Part shown: positions 1 through 7,746 of the stretch, piece by piece
How the letters are laid out: every line of letters starts with the position of its first letter
Numbering within the stretch: the first letter of the stretch is position 1
Program-made: the position numbers and the translations under genes
NCBI RefSeq assembly: GCF_029889905.1
Contig: NZ_JARANZ010000012.1
Span: 42,687-106,686, forward strand
Direction: 5' to 3'
DNA from: Chromohalobacter sp. 11-W
Lineage (GTDB): Bacteria > Pseudomonadota > Gammaproteobacteria > Pseudomonadales > Halomonadaceae
Length of the DNA stretch: 64,000 nt
The notes under the pieces: model-generated
Database searches by the model: none
Told to the model about the DNA's origin: nothing
What the model saw: the letters and a program-made list of their open reading frames with translations, nothing else

Positions 1-133
1 GCTCGAGGCATTGCGCGCGCAGTACCCCCAAGCGGCACTGACGCTGCTCGACCCCGTCGGCCAGCACCCCGCCTTCGTCGAGGCATTGGCGGGCATCGTG
101 ACAGCCCGCGCAGAGGCGTCGCCGGAGAAATAA
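1..133 (+). CDS. C-terminal fragment, possibly CbiX/sirohydrochlorin chelatase-like
   Basis: An open frame entering from the left edge gives about 43 residues and ends at TAA 131-133. The readable tail has the pattern of an alanine/leucine-rich segment, then LLDPVGQHPAFVEALAGI, then a charged end. That resembles the C-terminal 'p-G-hP-l...l' segment of small CbiX-type chelatases, which insert metal into sirohydrochlorin or similar tetrapyrroles, but the fragment is too short to prove it. It ends 88 bases before the regulator start and is on the same strand. The identity is a guess; the existence of a coding tail is fairly safe. Confidence 0.4.
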   Translation, partial: LEALRAQYPQAALTLLDPVGQHPAFVEALAGIVTARAEASPEK

Positions 134-147
134 GACGTGATGGAGAT

Positions 148-171
148 TGTACAAAACTATTGCGACGTACA
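148..171 (+). promoter_or_regulatory. Candidate LitR/PplR-type operator (TGTACA-N12-CGTACA)
   Basis: TGTACA at 148-153 and CGTACA at 166-171 form a direct repeat separated by exactly 12 bases, in the 88-base gap before the MerR-family gene. As I recall, the class II LitR proteins of Pseudomonas putida bind T(G/A)TACA-N12-TGTA(C/T)A, which this fits with one mismatch. The position suggests autoregulation of the regulator and control of the photolyase/lipid genes behind it. No clear sigma-70 hexamers with standard spacing are visible here. Confidence 0.55.
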
Positions 172-221
172 ACTTCATCCCCCATGCTAAGTGGCAAGAT
201 TCACAGGAGGAACCTAAGCGC

Positions 222-1139
222 ATGAGTGAACAGGCGATGGATCCGGCCAGTTCGCCGCTGTACCCGATCCGCGAGGTCTCACGGCTGACCGGCGTCAATT
301 CCGTGACCTTGCGCGCCTGGGAGCGCCGCTACGGCCTGATCCGTCCGCAGCGTACCCCCAAGGGACACCGTCTCTATGCACGCGAGGACATACGCCGCGT
401 CGAACGCATTCTGCAATGGCTCAATCGGGGCGTTCCCGTCAGCCAAGTACGCGATCTGCTCGAGCAGGCCGAACCCGCAGTCAATGATGTCCCGCCGCCG
501 GATATCAGCGACTGGGAAAGCCAGCGCCAGCGACTGCTGCAGGCCGTCGACGCACTGGATAGCGATACGTTGGAAGTCCTGTTCAACCGCAGCATGGCGC
601 TTTATCCCGCTGGTTTGTGCGTGACCGAATTATGGCAACCGGTGATCGATCAGCTCGAGGAGCGCTGGGGCGATCAGTTCGGTGCCGAATTGCAGCGCCG
701 CTTGCTGGAAAGTTTCCTGCGTACGCGGGTCGCCATTCGCCTGTACCACGCCAATCAAGCCACGCGGGGCGCGCGCCTACTGCTATTGCGCCTGCCCGAG
801 GAGCGCGACCTGTTGCGCCTGCTACTTTTGGCGCTGGTCGCGTCGGCCTCGGGGTTTCGGGTCGAATGGCTGGATGCCGACTTGCCGCTCAACGAGTTGC
901 CGCTGGCCGCCGAGCGTTTCAAGGCAGAGGCCGTGCTCATGACCAGTGGCTATGCCGAGCGCAGCGATCTCATTCGGCGTCAGTTGCCGCGTCTGGCGGA
1001 GCAGCTCAAGATGCCGCTGTGCCTAGTCGGCCCTGTGGCACGCATCCGCAGTGCAGAACTGGAAAACACTCAGGTCGCCTCGCTCGGCGACGAACTACCC
1101 ACCGCACTCAGTCGCCTACATGGGCTGCTGGGACGCTAA
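222..1139 (+). CDS. MerR-family regulator, class II LitR/PplR-like, B12 motif lost
   Basis: This 305-residue protein has an N-terminal MerR winged-helix domain (about residues 14-82, with TLRAWERRYGLI and the wing TPKGHRLY). A helical-bundle plus Rossmann-like region follows, as in cobalamin photoreceptors CarH/LitR. The residues that hold adenosylcobalamin in CarH are absent. The W-x9-EH motif reads W-x9-RR, and the E-H segment of the Rossmann part reads EERDLL. That matches B12-independent class II LitR proteins, which are thought to get the light signal from a partner. The ATG at 222 is chosen because AGGAGG lies at 205-210; an in-frame upstream start at 147 has no such site. It probably controls itself and the downstream photolyase/lipid cluster from the repeat at 148-171. 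The family is clear; the light role is inferred. Confidence 0.8.
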   Translation: MSEQAMDPASSPLYPIREVSRLTGVNSVTLRAWERRYGLIRPQRTPKGHRLYAREDIRRVERILQWLNRGVPVSQVRDLLEQAEPAVNDVPPPDISDWESQRQRLLQAVDALDSDTLEVLFNRSMALYPAGLCVTELWQPVIDQLEERWGDQFGAELQRRLLESFLRTRVAIRLYHANQATRGARLLLLRLPEERDLLRLLLLALVASASGFRVEWLDADLPLNELPLAAERFKAEAVLMTSGYAERSDLIRRQLPRLAEQLKMPLCLVGPVARIRSAELENTQVASLGDELPTALSRLHGLLGR

Positions 1140-1166
1140 CTCTCATACCTGCGCCAGGGATTGGCC

Positions 1167-2588
1167 ATGTCCGAAGTGCAATTGATGTGGTTCCGCAGCG
1201 ATCTGCGAACCTTCGATAACCGCGCCTTGCATGCCGCCGCCGAACGCGGACCGGTAATCGCCGTTTTTTTGACCAGCCTTCCACAGTGGCAACGCCACGA
1301 CCACGGCGCCAACAAGGTCGACTTCTGGCTGCGCGGCGTAGCAGCGCTTCGCGAGCACTTGGCCGGTCTCAATATTCCGTTGCTGCAGCGACGCATCGCG
1401 ACCTTCGACGAGGCACCCGCAGCGCTGCTCGAGTTGGCGCGTGAGCACGGCGCCAGCGCACTGCACTTCAATCGCGAATATCCTCTGAACGAGCGCCGCC
1501 GCGATGCGGCGGTGGAATCTGCCTTTCAGGCGGCAGGACTGGCAGCCTGGGGGCATACCGACGCCGTCGCCTACGCCCCCGGCGAGCTGCTCACCGGCAA
1601 GGGCGAGCCGTATAGCGTGTTCACGCCGTTCGCCAAGGCTTGGCATCGCCAGTTGGCGTCACGCCGCATCGCCTTGGTGGAAGAACCTGAGCCCCAAGCC
1701 CCACTGGCCATCGACGCCGATCCGCCGCCTTCTCGCGATCTCGAGACGATGGCCGACGCGCCACTCGACCCGAGTCTGTGGCCTGCGGGCCAGGACGAGG
1801 CCGGCGACCGGCTCGAGCGCTTCCTGCGTTTCCGCGGCCATCACTACAAGCGCCAGCGCGATTTCCCCACGCTCCCCGGTACCAGCGAGCTGTCTCCCTA
1901 CCTGTCGCTGGGCATGATTTCGCATCGCCAGTGCCTACACGCGGTGATGAGCAACAACGAGGGGCACCTGGCCGACGGCGACGCCGGCCTCACCGCCTGG
2001 GCCAATGAATTAATCTGGCGCGAGTTCTATCTGCATATCGCCGCCAGCTTCCCCGACATCAACCGCCACCGCCCCTTTCAGTCGCATACAAAGGCCCTGG
2101 CCTGGCGCGACGATGACGCGGGGTTTCAGGCTTGGTGCGAAGGGCGTACCGGCTATCCGCTGGTCGACGCCGCAATGCGCCAATTGGTTCAGCATGGCTG
2201 GATGCACAACCGCCTGCGCATGGTCGTGGCGATGTTCTTGTCCAAGCACCTGCTGATCGACTGGCGACGTGGCGAAGCCTTCTTCATGCGCCACCTCGTC
2301 GACGGTGACTTCGCCTCCAACAATGGTGGCTGGCAGTGGGCCGCCTCCACCGGCACCGATGCCGCGCCTTATTTTCGTATCTTCAACCCGACCACCCAGG
2401 CGGAACGCTTCGATCCGGAAGGCCACTTCATCGCGGAATATCTGCCGGAGCTGGCCGAGTTGCCGCTCAAGTCACGCTTTTTCCCCGACGCTGCGCAACG
2501 CCGGCAAACCGGCTATGCCGAGCCCATCGTCGACCACAAGGCGGCACGCCAACGTGCGTTGGACGCCTTCAAGTCACTGACGACGTAA
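1167..2588 (+). CDS. phrB: Deoxyribodipyrimidine photolyase (class I CPD type)
   Basis: The 473-residue flavoprotein repairs cyclobutane pyrimidine dimers by light-driven electron transfer from FADH-. The N-terminal antenna domain starts with LMWFRSDLRTFDNRALH. The C-terminal FAD domain has the family core: ELIWREFY (catalytic Glu), GYPLVDAAMRQL, GWMHNRLRM and NNGGWQWAASTGTDAAPYF, the last carrying the final Trp of the electron-transfer chain. The length matches bacterial class I enzymes (about 470). ATG 1167 is preferred over the in-frame TTG at 1161, which would add only two residues. It starts 27 bases after the MerR-type regulator and is followed after 50 bases by the SnoaL-like gene, so it is likely cotranscribed with the cluster. 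Confidence 0.95.
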   Translation: MSEVQLMWFRSDLRTFDNRALHAAAERGPVIAVFLTSLPQWQRHDHGANKVDFWLRGVAALREHLAGLNIPLLQRRIATFDEAPAALLELAREHGASALHFNREYPLNERRRDAAVESAFQAAGLAAWGHTDAVAYAPGELLTGKGEPYSVFTPFAKAWHRQLASRRIALVEEPEPQAPLAIDADPPPSRDLETMADAPLDPSLWPAGQDEAGDRLERFLRFRGHHYKRQRDFPTLPGTSELSPYLSLGMISHRQCLHAVMSNNEGHLADGDAGLTAWANELIWREFYLHIAASFPDINRHRPFQSHTKALAWRDDDAGFQAWCEGRTGYPLVDAAMRQLVQHGWMHNRLRMVVAMFLSKHLLIDWRRGEAFFMRHLVDGDFASNNGGWQWAASTGTDAAPYFRIFNPTTQAERFDPEGHFIAEYLPELAELPLKSRFFPDAAQRRQTGYAEPIVDHKAARQRALDAFKSLTT

Positions 2589-2638
2589 CCGCGCGCCCCG
2601 ACCCACGTTACAGACCCTTGCCCTTTTCGGAGGACAGC

Positions 2639-3085
2639 ATGCGCCAGGACCCGACCTTGGAGGCGTTTTGTCATGTCTTTAAAAAGCTGGACAAGACATG
2701 TACAAAAGACCTCGAAAACCTCTACACTGAAGATGTGTCGTTCACGGACCCGTTACACCATATCGAAGGGCGCGATGTGTTGCTGCACTACTACGCCGAG
2801 ATGCTCGCCAACGTGACCGAGTGTCGCTTCGACACCGGGCATTATCAGCGTGAGGGCGATGACGCCTGCGTCGACTGGGTCATGCATCTCACGCACCCTC
2901 GACTTGCCGGCGGACGCGAAGTCGAGGTCGCGGGGTGTTCGCGGCTGACCTTTCGCGGCGAACGAATCTGCCAGCAACGCGATTACTTCGATGCCGGCGC
3001 AATGCTTTACGAGCACCTGCCCGTATTCAGCACGCTGATCCGATGGCTCAAGCGGCGCATGCGTCCAACATCTTCATCGCACTAG
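2639..3085 (+). CDS. SnoaL-like/NTF2-fold small protein
   Basis: A 148-residue protein with the NTF2/SnoaL pattern: an N-terminal helix (TLEAFCHVFKKL), then YTEDVSFTDPLHHIEG, a helix, and strands ending LTFRGERICQQRDYFDAG. These cone-shaped folds serve as small isomerases, hydratases or hydroxylases, or as scaffolds, so the reaction cannot be assigned. Start ATG 2639 has GGAGGA at 2629-2634. It sits between the photolyase and the SDR gene. Related small proteins accompany photolyase/CFA-like clusters in other proteobacteria, suggesting work on the same lipid or cofactor substrate. It was found only inside a longer frame that runs back into phrB; the true start is clear. Confidence 0.75.
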   Translation: MRQDPTLEAFCHVFKKLDKTCTKDLENLYTEDVSFTDPLHHIEGRDVLLHYYAEMLANVTECRFDTGHYQREGDDACVDWVMHLTHPRLAGGREVEVAGCSRLTFRGERICQQRDYFDAGAMLYEHLPVFSTLIRWLKRRMRPTSSSH

Positions 3086-3113
3086 TCAGCGGGCATCACC
3101 TGGAGGAGAGCGC

Positions 3114-3905
3114 ATGACCACATCAGCAGCCCCCCAGCGCATCTGGTTGACCGGCGCCACCTCGGGCATCGGCGAGGCACTTGCCGTGCGGTTGCTGAAG
3201 GAGGGCCACCGGGTTGCGCTGACCGCACGTCGACGCGATGCCCTGGAGGCGTTGGCGGCCCCCTTCGAGAACGCCCTGGTCGTTCCCGCCGACCTCACTG
3301 ATCGCGCCTCGGTCACCGCCGCCGGGGAATACATAGAGGCTGTCTTCGGTGGCCTCGAGCTGGCCCTGCTCAACGCCGGCACCTGCGAATACGTGGACGC
3401 GCGACACTTCGATGTCGACCTCATCGAGCGCGTGCTGGCCACCAATCTCCACGGCACGCTGTATGCCATCGATACGGCACTGCCACTACTGCGTCGCGCT
3501 CGCCATGGCACACAACGTCCGCACTTGGCGGCTGTCTCCAGCGCCTCGGCGTATTTTCCGCTGCCGCGCGCCGAAGCTTACGGTGCATCCAAGGCCGCAA
3601 TCAGCTACTTCCTCGCGTCCCTGCGACTGGATCTGGCGGCGGAAGGCATCGATGTCAGCGTCATACACCCCGGATTCGTGCGCACGCCGCTAACCGAGCG
3701 CAACGATTTTCCCATGCCCATGCGCGTCGAGCTCGAGACCGCCGTCGAGGCCATCCTGCGCGGCCTGGAGAAACGTGCACTCGATATCCACTTCCCGCGT
3801 CGTTTCACCTTGCTGGTAAAGCTGGCGGGCATTCTGCCGCCTGGGCTACGTCATCGCCTCGGGCGTCTCTTGACCCGCAATACCGCCGAAGAGGACCGCT
3901 CATGA
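3114..3905 (+). CDS. Short-chain dehydrogenase/reductase
   Basis: A 263-residue classical SDR. The nucleotide-binding motif TGATSGIG (residues 13-20), the LLNAGT strand, the catalytic Ser in AAVSSASAYF and the YGASK catalytic Tyr/Lys pair are all visible. ALTARRRDALE after beta-2 has arginines compatible with NADP(H). It follows a strong GGAGGAG site at 3102-3108 and overlaps the next gene by four bases (ATGA at 3902-3905), so translation is coupled. The substrate is unknown; within this cluster an oxidised fatty acyl or lipid intermediate is plausible. The C-terminal extension (about residues 215-263) is basic and hydrophobic and could favour membrane contact. Confidence 0.88.
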   Translation: MTTSAAPQRIWLTGATSGIGEALAVRLLKEGHRVALTARRRDALEALAAPFENALVVPADLTDRASVTAAGEYIEAVFGGLELALLNAGTCEYVDARHFDVDLIERVLATNLHGTLYAIDTALPLLRRARHGTQRPHLAAVSSASAYFPLPRAEAYGASKAAISYFLASLRLDLAAEGIDVSVIHPGFVRTPLTERNDFPMPMRVELETAVEAILRGLEKRALDIHFPRRFTLLVKLAGILPPGLRHRLGRLLTRNTAEEDRS

Positions 3906-5230
3906 ACGTGCCCGCCTCACGCATCGCGGTGGTCGGCGGTGGCATCGCCGGCATGGCCTGCGCCCATTACCTCTCGCAACGCCACGAGGTGACACTGTTC
4001 GAGGCCAACGAGCACCTCGGCGGCCACACTGCGACCGTGGATGTCGAACTGGAGGGGCGCCAGCATGCCATCGATACCGGTTTTATCGTCTTCAACGACC
4101 GCACCTATCCGCACTTTCAGCGCTTGCTGGCGCAGTTGGATGTGCCCGCACAAGCCACCGAAATGAGCTTCTCGGTGCATGCCACGCACGAAGACTTCGA
4201 ATACAACGGCCATACCCTCGACACCCTGTTCGCCCAGCGTCGCAATCTACTACGCCCCGGCTTTCACGGCATGCTGCGCGATATCCTGCGCTTCAATCGC
4301 CACGCGGTACGCGATCTATCACATGGCACCTTGCCGGAGGACATGACGCTGGGCGAGTATCTGACGCAGGGTGGCTATGGCAAGACTTTCCAGCGCCGTT
4401 ACCTGCTGCCCATGGGCGCCGCCATCTGGTCCGCCAGCGAGCGCGACATGGCGAATTTCCCGCTGACATCCTTCGTACGTTTCTTCCATCATCATGGGCT
4501 GCTGTCGGTGAACAATCGCCCACAGTGGTACACGCTAGTGGGCGGCGCGCGACGCTACATAGCCCCGCTGACGGCCGCCTACGCCCAGCGCATCCGCCTG
4601 GCTTGCCCGGTGCTGGGCATCGAGCGCGACGCGACGGGCGTGACACTGACCACGCGTCAAGGCCGGGAGCGTTTCGATCAGGTGGTACTCGCCTGCCACA
4701 GCGACCAAGCACTGGCGATGCTGGCCTCGCCCAGCCACGCGGAGCACGAGATCCTCGATGCCCTGCCCTATCAAGACAATGACGTCGTCCTGCATACCGA
4801 CACCCGGATGCTGCCACGTCGACGCCGCGCCTGGGCGAGCTGGAACTATCGCATCGACGGGCGCGAAGACGACGCCCGCATCTCGGTGACCTACGACATG
4901 AATCGCCTCCAGCATCTGCCAGGCGCGACGCGTTTCTGCGTGACGCTCAACGACAGCGACGCCATCGCCCCCGACTGCATGCTGCGGCGCTTCGTCTATC
5001 GTCATCCCTGCTTCACGCTGGCGGGGGCCGCCGCCCAGCAACGCCATGCGGAAATCTCCGGTCCGCACCATCGCACGCATTTCTGCGGCGCGTACTGGCG
5101 CCACGGTTTCCACGAGGATGGCGTCTGGAGCGCGCTGCGCGTAGCCCGCACACTGGGCTGCGATGACTCCGGCATCCTGCAAGGGTCTTTCTCGTCGACA
5201 ACCGCGGTGCCTGGAGACGTCCCGGCATGA
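3902..5230 (+). CDS. FAD-dependent amine oxidase-like oxidoreductase
   Basis: A 442-residue flavoprotein of the NAD(P)/FAD-binding 'amine oxidase/phytoene desaturase-like' group. The ADP-binding fold VVGGGIAGMACAHYLS lies at residues 8-23 and is followed by the acidic strand end TLFEANEHLGGHT. YWRHGFHEDGVWSALRVA near the C-terminus is the usual second FAD-contacting segment. Homologues are fixed neighbours of DUF1365 and CFA-like methyltransferases. In Rhodobacter, members of such a group are linked to furan fatty acid formation, so desaturation or oxidation of a methylated acyl chain is a reasonable inference. It overlaps its neighbours by four bases on each side (3902-3905 and 5227-5230). 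Confidence 0.85.
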   Translation: MNVPASRIAVVGGGIAGMACAHYLSQRHEVTLFEANEHLGGHTATVDVELEGRQHAIDTGFIVFNDRTYPHFQRLLAQLDVPAQATEMSFSVHATHEDFEYNGHTLDTLFAQRRNLLRPGFHGMLRDILRFNRHAVRDLSHGTLPEDMTLGEYLTQGGYGKTFQRRYLLPMGAAIWSASERDMANFPLTSFVRFFHHHGLLSVNNRPQWYTLVGGARRYIAPLTAAYAQRIRLACPVLGIERDATGVTLTTRQGRERFDQVVLACHSDQALAMLASPSHAEHEILDALPYQDNDVVLHTDTRMLPRRRRAWASWNYRIDGREDDARISVTYDMNRLQHLPGATRFCVTLNDSDAIAPDCMLRRFVYRHPCFTLAGAAAQQRHAEISGPHHRTHFCGAYWRHGFHEDGVWSALRVARTLGCDDSGILQGSFSSTTAVPGDVPA

Positions 5231-5994
5231 GCGCCTTCTTGCATAGCCGGGTGGCCCTGGGCGAGCTGCGTCATCGGCGCTTCACGCCGCGCGCGCATCG
5301 CTTCACCTACCGCGTATGGATGGCCTGGCTCGACCTGGACGAGTTGCCCGAGCTCTTCGATGCACTGCCGGGCTTCAGTGCACGCCGCGCGGCGCTGGCG
5401 CGCTTTCGCCGCGAAGATTATCTGGGCCCCACGCATTTACCACTCAAGACGGCGGTCCATCAGCGATTGCGTGATGAGCTGGGCGAGGCCGCACCCGCAG
5501 GCCCCGTCCGCATGTTGACCCAGTTGCGCCTATGCGGCGTGCTCTTCAACCCCATCACGCTGTATTACGTCTATGACCATGACGAACGCTTGCGCGCCAT
5601 CCTCGGCGAAGTGACCAACACGCCGTGGCGGGAGCGCCACGTCTATGCCTACTCCGTGACACCGACACGTCATGTCCATGGTGCGCATTTCGACAAGGCT
5701 CTGCATGTCTCGCCGTTCAACCCCATGGACATGCGCTATCGCTGGCGCTTCAACACGCCAAGCGAGCACCTGCTGATGCACATGGAGGCATGGCGCGAGG
5801 AGACACGCCATTTCGATGCCACGCTGAGTCTGCGTTTCGCTCCCGCGGGACGGCGCGCATGGCTTGCCGCCCTGGCACGAGCCCCTTGGATGAGCCTCAA
5901 GACGCTGGCCGGCATTCACTTCGAGGCATTGCGCCTATGGTTGAAGCGCGTGCCGCTCTTTTCACATTCCCGTGGCGAGGAGACACGCCCGTGA
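5227..5994 (+). CDS. DUF1365 family protein
   Basis: A 255-residue member of DUF1365, recognisable from FTYRVWMAWLDLDELPEL near the N-terminus, LFNPITLYYVYD in the middle and EVTNTPWRERHVY further on. No catalytic assignment is established for the family that I can rely on, but it is almost always found between an amine oxidase-like FAD protein and a CFA-like methyltransferase, as here. The ATG overlaps the stop of the FAD gene, and the stop overlaps the GTG start of the next gene (GTGA, 5991-5994). The gene-family call is secure; the function is unknown. Confidence 0.87.
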   Translation: MSAFLHSRVALGELRHRRFTPRAHRFTYRVWMAWLDLDELPELFDALPGFSARRAALARFRREDYLGPTHLPLKTAVHQRLRDELGEAAPAGPVRMLTQLRLCGVLFNPITLYYVYDHDERLRAILGEVTNTPWRERHVYAYSVTPTRHVHGAHFDKALHVSPFNPMDMRYRWRFNTPSEHLLMHMEAWREETRHFDATLSLRFAPAGRRAWLAALARAPWMSLKTLAGIHFEALRLWLKRVPLFSHSRGEETRP

Positions 5995-7259
5995 CGACGA
6001 CCCGTTCCGCCACCAAGGCGCCTGCCAGCACGCTCGATGCGCGCGTAGCGCGTTGGCTCAAGCCACGCCTGATGCGCCAGTTGTCGACCCTCGAGGGCGG
6101 CGTGCTGATCGTCGAGGAAGCCGGACGCACGCACCGGATCGGTCAGGGCGGTCCACTCACGGTACGTCTGCGCATACATCACGACCGAGTCTGGCGGCGC
6201 ATCGCGCTGGGGGGCAGCGTCGCGGCCGGAGAAACCTATATGGACGGTGACTGGCACTGCGATGACTTGGTCGCGCTGATTCGTTTGCTCGCCCGCAACC
6301 TGGAGCACGTCAACGAGCGCCTGGAGAAAGGCCCCGCACGACTGGCGCAGGGTATTCTCAGCGCGCTCCAAGCCCTGCAACGCAATACCACTAGCCGCGC
6401 CCGACGCCATGTCGCCGCGCATTACGACCTCGGCAATGCCCTCTTCGAAACGTTCCTCGATCGCGAGCACTGGCTTTACTCCAGCGCCATCTTTCCATCC
6501 CCCGACGCCAGCCTGGAAGACGCTTCGACACATAAGCTCGAGCTCATTCTCGACAGGCTGGATGTCGGCCCCGAGCATCATCTGCTGGAGATCGGTACCG
6601 GCTGGGGCGGGCTGGCACTTTACGCGGCGCGTACCCGAGGCTGCCACGTCACCACCACGACCATTTCCGAGGAGCAGTACGCGCATACCGCGCAACGCAT
6701 CCGCGACGCCGGCCTCGAGGATCGTATCACCCTGCTCCAGCGCGATTATCGCGATCTCGAGGGGTGTTACGACCGTCTGGTATCGGTGGAAATGATCGAG
6801 GCAGTGGGGCATCAGTACCTGGCCACTTATCTGGCCACCGTCGACCGCCTGCTCGACGACGACGGCCTGGCGCTGCTTCAGGCCATCACCATTCGCGATC
6901 AGCGCTATGAGGCGGCCAAGCGCGAGGTCGACTTCATCAAACGCTACATTTTTCCTGGTGGTTTCCTGCCTTCCCACCAGGCGATGCTGGAAAGCATCGC
7001 GCGGCGCACGCAACTCAATGTACTCGCCCTTGACGAGATCGGGGCACATTATGCGCGCACGCTTTGCGAGTGGCGCCAGCGCTTCGATGCCCGCCTTGAG
7101 CACATTCGTGAACTCGGCTACGACGAGCGCTTCATCCGCATGTGGCGTTATTACCTGTGCTACTGCGAGGGCGGCTTCCGCGAGCGCACCATCGGCGCCT
7201 CGCAGTGGCTGCTGGCCAAGCCTGGCAGTCGGCGCGCGCCGCTCACCGGCGCACCCTGA
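5991..7259 (+). CDS. CFA synthase-like SAM-dependent lipid methyltransferase
   Basis: A 422-residue protein of the cyclopropane fatty acid synthase family, which methylenates or methylates double bonds of phospholipid acyl chains using S-adenosylmethionine. The SAM-binding motif is LLEIGTGWGGLALYAA, and VEMIEAVG and HYARTLCEW follow as in the family. Two bicarbonate ligands of E. coli Cfa appear changed: the Cys of YSCAYW is Ser (YSSAIF) and the His of LHTI is Gln (LQAITI). The Glu and Tyr remain. This suggests a methyltransferase of the furan-fatty-acid (UfaM) type rather than a true cyclopropane synthase. GTG 5991 is chosen because it overlaps the preceding stop and has GAGGAG just upstream; a longer frame from 5625 runs antiparallel to usage in the DUF1365 gene and is rejected. 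Confidence 0.85.
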   Translation: MTTTRSATKAPASTLDARVARWLKPRLMRQLSTLEGGVLIVEEAGRTHRIGQGGPLTVRLRIHHDRVWRRIALGGSVAAGETYMDGDWHCDDLVALIRLLARNLEHVNERLEKGPARLAQGILSALQALQRNTTSRARRHVAAHYDLGNALFETFLDREHWLYSSAIFPSPDASLEDASTHKLELILDRLDVGPEHHLLEIGTGWGGLALYAARTRGCHVTTTTISEEQYAHTAQRIRDAGLEDRITLLQRDYRDLEGCYDRLVSVEMIEAVGHQYLATYLATVDRLLDDDGLALLQAITIRDQRYEAAKREVDFIKRYIFPGGFLPSHQAMLESIARRTQLNVLALDEIGAHYARTLCEWRQRFDARLEHIRELGYDERFIRMWRYYLCYCEGGFRERTIGASQWLLAKPGSRRAPLTGAP

Positions 7260-7263
7260 TCCC

Positions 7264-7746
7264 ATGCGGGGCAAGGTTTTAAACGCGCTCGCGTTTCAGG
7301 TCGGCTGGCTGGCCTGCGTGCTCGGCGGCACGCCTTGGGCCTTGCCCACGGTCATAGTGATCGTGACATGTCACCTGCTGTGGCTGGGCATACCGGGAGA
7401 GTGGCGCTGGCTGGCAGGGTTCGCGCTACTGGGCGCGGGCGTGGACGGCACTCTGACGCTGCTTGGCGGTTTACGCTTTGCCGGTGCCTCGGAACTGCCG
7501 CTATGGCTGTGGCTGCTCTGGCCCCTGTTCGCAACCACTATCCACCATTCACTCGCTTGGCTATGGTCACACCCTTGGCTGGCGATGCTGGGCGGGGCGC
7601 TCGGAGGGCCGAGTTCCTATCTGGGTGGCGCGCGCCTGGCGGATGTCGAACTGGCGCCCTGGGCAGTGGCGGTGCAGGCCGTAGTGTGGAGCGCTATATG
7701 CGGATGGCTGGCGCTTAGGGCAGTGACATCTCGAGATCGCCCTTGA
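7264..7746 (+). CDS. DUF2878-like small integral membrane protein
   Basis: A 160-residue very hydrophobic protein with about five membrane helices (for example AFQVGWLACVLGG, ALPTVIVIVTCHLLWLGI, WLAGFALLGAGVDGTLTLLG). The layout and the GVDG segment match DUF2878, a family often ending photolyase/CFA-like gene sets. It starts four bases after the methyltransferase stop. Its last 32 bases overlap the 3' end of the convergent GGDEF-EAL gene, and no terminator separates the two, so opposing transcripts may pair there. The function is unknown. Confidence 0.7.
   Translation: MRGKVLNALAFQVGWLACVLGGTPWALPTVIVIVTCHLLWLGIPGEWRWLAGFALLGAGVDGTLTLLGGLRFAGASELPLWLWLLWPLFATTIHHSLAWLWSHPWLAMLGGALGGPSSYLGGARLADVELAPWAVAVQAVVWSAICGWLALRAVTSRDRP

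Noticed and set aside
134..221. Cobalamin riboswitch before the LitR-like gene
   Set aside because: The gap is only 88 bases and shows no B12-box; the protein also lacks the cobalamin residues.
2699..2704. A further TGTACA inside the SnoaL-like gene as a second LitR operator
   Set aside because: No partner copy occurs at the 12-base spacing and it lies within coding sequence.
5916..7274. A 452-codon open frame antisense to the CFA-like gene
   Set aside because: It has no domain motif and low-complexity composition, and it mirrors a well-conserved methyltransferase; in GC-rich DNA such antisense frames are expected.
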